A stretch of DNA of 64,000 nt, from the NCBI GenBank assembly GCA_947502145.1, contig CANMYO010000001.1, positions 124,001 through 188,000 on the forward strand. The letters are read 5' to 3'. A program made the position numbers and the translations under genes. Under the pieces are notes generated by a model. It searched no databases, was not told the DNA's origin, and saw only the letters and a list, made by a program, of their open reading frames with translations. This document shows, piece after piece, positions 63,032 to 64,000 of this stretch. The stretch comes from an uncultured Paracoccaceae bacterium (GTDB lineage: Bacteria; Pseudomonadota; Alphaproteobacteria; Rhodobacterales; Rhodobacteraceae). The first letter of the stretch is position 1. Each line of letters starts with the position of its first letter.

Positions 63032-63318
63032 CAGTTCTGAGCGCCTTGACGCATGGGTATGTGCATCCCTGCACAGATCCGGGTGGACGTGGCGGCGTGG
63101 CGGATTTCAAGGGGTAAGTCGTCACACAGGGTGCTCAGATTTTCGTGAACGAGCGACCCCTTTCAGAACCGGCTGATCGGCACAATCTTGGGTTCATCGA
63201 AACGCGGCACCCCCCGCCGCAATCAAACAAGCCCGGTCCCAGCGACCACCCACACCGGCCACCTCCCAGGCCACATCAAAACGGTCCAAGTGACCAACAC
63301 ACATAAAGGAACTTAAAC

Positions 63319-63651
63319 ATGTCTATCAAAACTTTTGCCCTTGCCGCCGCTGCTGTCGCCATCACTGCTTCTGCTGCTTCCGCCAACACATTCGGCTTTC
63401 AGGAAAGCGTTGAAGATCGCAACAGCATCGAGCTGAACCTTGTTAACACGCAGTCTGCCGGCGTTGTTGAAATCTACAACCTGAAAGGTGGCGAGCGTGG
63501 CGCACTGTTGGGTGCGACATCAGTCGCAGCCGGTGCAAACGACGACGTCCGCATCAACATCGGCAACGGCTACAAGACTGACGTTCTCGCCGTGCTGAGC
63601 ATCAACGGTCAGGAAGTTGCGGCCGAAGCGTTCGACGTAGAGCGCGACTAA
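63319..63651 (+). CDS. Small secreted protein, copy 1
   Basis: 110 residues. The signal peptide (MSIKTFALAAAAVAITASA, cut before NTFGF) precedes a mature part of about 88 residues, with no Cys and a GGERGALLGAT stretch. AAAGGA lies 9 nt before ATG 63319. A second copy follows 419 bp downstream. It is probably periplasmic or surface-exposed. I do not recognise a family. Confidence 0.75.
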   Translation: MSIKTFALAAAAVAITASAASANTFGFQESVEDRNSIELNLVNTQSAGVVEIYNLKGGERGALLGATSVAAGANDDVRINIGNGYKTDVLAVLSINGQEVAAEAFDVERD

Positions 63652-63660
63652 TCCCCCCCC

Positions 63661-63682
63661 GGGTCGTCCTGCGGGACGACCC
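63661..63682 (+). terminator. Hairpin between the two secreted-protein genes
   Basis: GGGTCGTCC-TGCG-GGACGACCC, a 9-bp perfect stem right after a run of eight C (63653-63660). No T tract follows, so it may slow or stabilise the transcript between the copies rather than fully terminate it. Confidence 0.6.
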
Positions 63683-63737
63683 ACCCAAACACCCTCCCGG
63701 GCGCCTCCCTGCCCAAACCCCTTAAAGGAACTTAAAC

Positions 63738-64000
63738 ATGTCTATCAAAACTTTTGCCCTTGCCGCCGCTGCTGTTGCCATCACTGCGACTGCTGCTTCT
63801 GCCAACTCATTCGGCTTCCAGGAATCTGTCGAAGACCGCAACAGCATCAATGTTGAGCTGGTCAAAGCCGAAGGCGCTGGCACGCTGTCAATCTACAACC
63901 TGCAAGGCGGTGAGCGCGGTGCGCTTCTTGGTGCGACCATGGTCTCTGCCGGTGCAAACGGCGACGTGCGCGTCAATGTTGGCAACACATATAAAACCGA
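63738..64000 (+). CDS. Small secreted protein, copy 2 (3' truncated by window)
   Basis: At least 87 codons are seen before the window ends. The first 17 residues match copy 1 exactly; later parts differ (for example NSINVELVKAEGAG against NSIELNLVNTQSAG) while GGERGALLGAT is kept. It shows the same signal peptide and leader. It is a tandem duplicate, and further copies may lie beyond the window. Confidence 0.75.
   Translation, partial: MSIKTFALAAAAVAITATAASANSFGFQESVEDRNSINVELVKAEGAGTLSIYNLQGGERGALLGATMVSAGANGDVRVNVGNTYKT

Larger units (their letters stand above)
62691..63318. other. 628-bp gene-free stretch with an inverted repeat
   Basis: After the terminator there are no supported coding genes; a 71-codon open frame (62961-63176) has neither a ribosome site nor coding-like composition. 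The stretch holds the 13-bp inverted repeat at 62980-63031, TTTCAGC repeats, GCGGC/GCCGC at about 63204-63219, and the leader of the small secreted-protein genes. A small RNA is possible. Confidence 0.5.
63304..63775 (+). repeat. Direct repeat of leader and signal-peptide region
   Basis: 53 nt (63304-63356) are repeated exactly at 63723-63775, a 419-bp offset. They cover the ribosome site, TAAAGGAACTTAAAC spacer and the first 12-13 codons of both copies of the small secreted protein. Outside this span the copies differ at many positions. Confidence 0.9.

Noticed and set aside
62961-63176. 71-codon frame in the gene-free stretch
   Set aside because: It has no ribosome site, overlaps the 13-bp inverted repeat, and the amino acid order looks random.
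1-64000. tRNA, rRNA, CRISPR, IS or prophage
   Set aside because: No cloverleaf-type sequence, rRNA motif, spaced repeat array, transposase or integrase was recognised on reading both strands.

Overview
The window looks like chromosomal DNA of a Rhodobacteraceae (Roseobacter-group) alphaproteobacterium. The evidence is high GC with dense coding, a B12-dependent ribonucleotide reductase (nrdJ), the long alphaproteobacterial HisRS next to hisZ and hisG, an RpoHII-type sigma factor, a DUF1489 protein, a VPLPA-CTERM exported protein, a Hint-domain secreted protein and a dimethylglycine dehydrogenase-like FAD/GcvT enzyme. I see no rRNA, tRNA, CRISPR array, IS element or prophage. Family assignments come from motif recognition only; no database search was possible.

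Layout. 1-3.3 kb: end of a sugar or polyol catabolic cluster (TIM-barrel isomerase, Gfo/Idh/MocA dehydrogenase) and a LacI-type repressor with a perfect palindrome in its own leader. 3.3-9.5 kb: nrdJ, whose upstream region carries a DnaA box abutting NrdR-type boxes, then DUF1489 and hisS-hisZ-hisG. 9.5-15.9 kb: an Lrp regulator divergent from phhA, slyX, dnaE, an ArsR/SRPBCC pair with an operator-like palindrome, and a VOC protein. 16-25.2 kb: a translationally coupled purine operon, xdhABC plus a BMP-type nucleoside ABC importer. 25.5-33.1 kb: accessory genes (VPLPA-CTERM protein, a Cys-rich pair, aldo/keto reductase with FAD oxidoreductase, Hint protein, dimethylglycine dehydrogenase-like enzyme). 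33.4-35.1 kb: panC-panB.

35.3-42.4 kb: lipase-like protein, a 48-residue lipoprotein with a structured leader, a 2-hydroxyacid dehydrogenase, SH3 protein, cytochrome P460, M3 peptidase and a polar amino acid ABC permease plus binding protein without an ATPase. 42.4-46.2 kb (minus strand): rpoHII, coaBC, dut and a membrane-anchored MoeB-like protein. 46.2-53.4 kb: cobU with an alpha-ribazole phosphatase-like gene, a GST with a YHS-like tail, comM, gshB, yraN, rsmI and an LpoA-like lipoprotein. 53.3-60.5 kb: glnD, murJ, sugar transferase, a degenerate rhomboid and trpS. 60.6-64 kb: VOC protein, class IV aminotransferase, universal stress protein, a 628-bp gene-free stretch with a perfect 13-bp inverted repeat, and two tandem copies of a small secreted protein, the second cut by the window edge.

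How genes work together: the cobinamide kinase/phosphatase pair supports the B12 that nrdJ needs; panC/panB and coaBC both serve coenzyme A synthesis; xdhABC oxidises purines that the adjacent importer could bring in; hisZ and hisG form one enzyme. No clear-cut new system stands out. The best leads are the DnaA/NrdR element before nrdJ, the tandem secreted-protein genes with their gene-free leader, the rhomboid lacking both catalytic residues, the membrane-fused MoeB, the GST-YHS fusion and a small coupled ORF inside the nucleoside importer.
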